From the NCBI GenBank assembly GCA_001790315.1, contig MGCE01000148.1, positions 1-27,010 of the forward strand: DNA of 27,010 bases, given 5' to 3'. The notes under the pieces were generated by a model. The model saw nothing but the letters and a program-made list of their open reading frames with translations, did not search any database and was not told the DNA's origin. This DNA is from Candidatus Rokubacteria bacterium RIFCSPLOWO2_02_FULL_72_37. Its GTDB lineage: Bacteria > Methylomirabilota > Methylomirabilia > Rokubacteriales > CSP1-6. Made by a program: the position numbers and the translations under genes. Within the stretch, counting starts at the first letter, position 1; every line of letters starts with the position of its first letter. This document shows positions 27,008 through 27,010 of this stretch, piece by piece.

Positions 27008-27010
27008 TTG

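Overview
The window is about 27 kb of very GC-rich bacterial DNA, roughly 70% G+C by eye, with tightly packed genes. It has many GTG starts, 4-base stop/start overlaps, and almost no gap longer than 170 bases. The gene mix fits a soil or groundwater bacterium of the Rokubacteria/Methylomirabilota (NC10) type: corrinoid methyl transfer, DUF169, N-acyl-D-amino-acid hydrolases, an ACT-malic enzyme and a soluble NAD-type formate dehydrogenase beside formate-tetrahydrofolate ligase. That placement is inference. No rRNA, tRNA, CRISPR array, transposase or phage gene was seen.

Layout. Bases 1-150 hold the end of a PDZ protein, probably an HtrA-type protease. Next come a 100-aa four-cysteine protein (299-601), an MFS transporter translationally coupled to an orphan ABC ATPase (711-2947), and a metallo-beta-lactamase-fold cyclic-nucleotide phosphodiesterase-like gene on the minus strand (2951-3715). 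That gene is divergent, by only 32 bases, from a CHASE2-adenylate cyclase-PilZ fusion (3748-5799). A seven-gene co-directional run follows (5820-15284): corrinoid protein, homocysteine methyltransferase, shikimate kinase, amidase, D-aminoacylase, a three-GAF histidine kinase and an NtrC-type sigma-54 activator. Directly behind the activator is a textbook -24/-12 promoter (15414-15429), which drives a degenerate receiver-only protein and a 69-aa exported or membrane peptide.

An RRM RNA-binding protein (16154-16519) is followed by two identical 42-base repeats with internal palindromes and a strong hairpin. A minus-strand DUF169 + UroD/MtaA-like fusion (16682-18589) diverges from an ACT-domain malic enzyme (18755-20179). 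The right end is a formate module: a MoaD/ThiS-like protein, a fused NuoE-NuoF-type formate dehydrogenase beta subunit, a cysteine-type formate dehydrogenase alpha subunit and formate-tetrahydrofolate ligase (20183-27007).

Two themes tie the genes together. One is one-carbon metabolism: formate oxidation or CO2 reduction, formyl-THF synthesis, a corrinoid methyl carrier with a homocysteine acceptor enzyme, and an MtaA-like zinc methyltransferase fused to DUF169. The other is signalling: a cAMP synthesis/degradation pair, and a kinase/activator pair whose likely sigma-54 target lies immediately downstream. The most unusual items are that sigma-54 micro-operon, the DUF169-UroD fusion, and the cyclase, which carries His where the transition-state Arg is expected and a degenerate PilZ tail.
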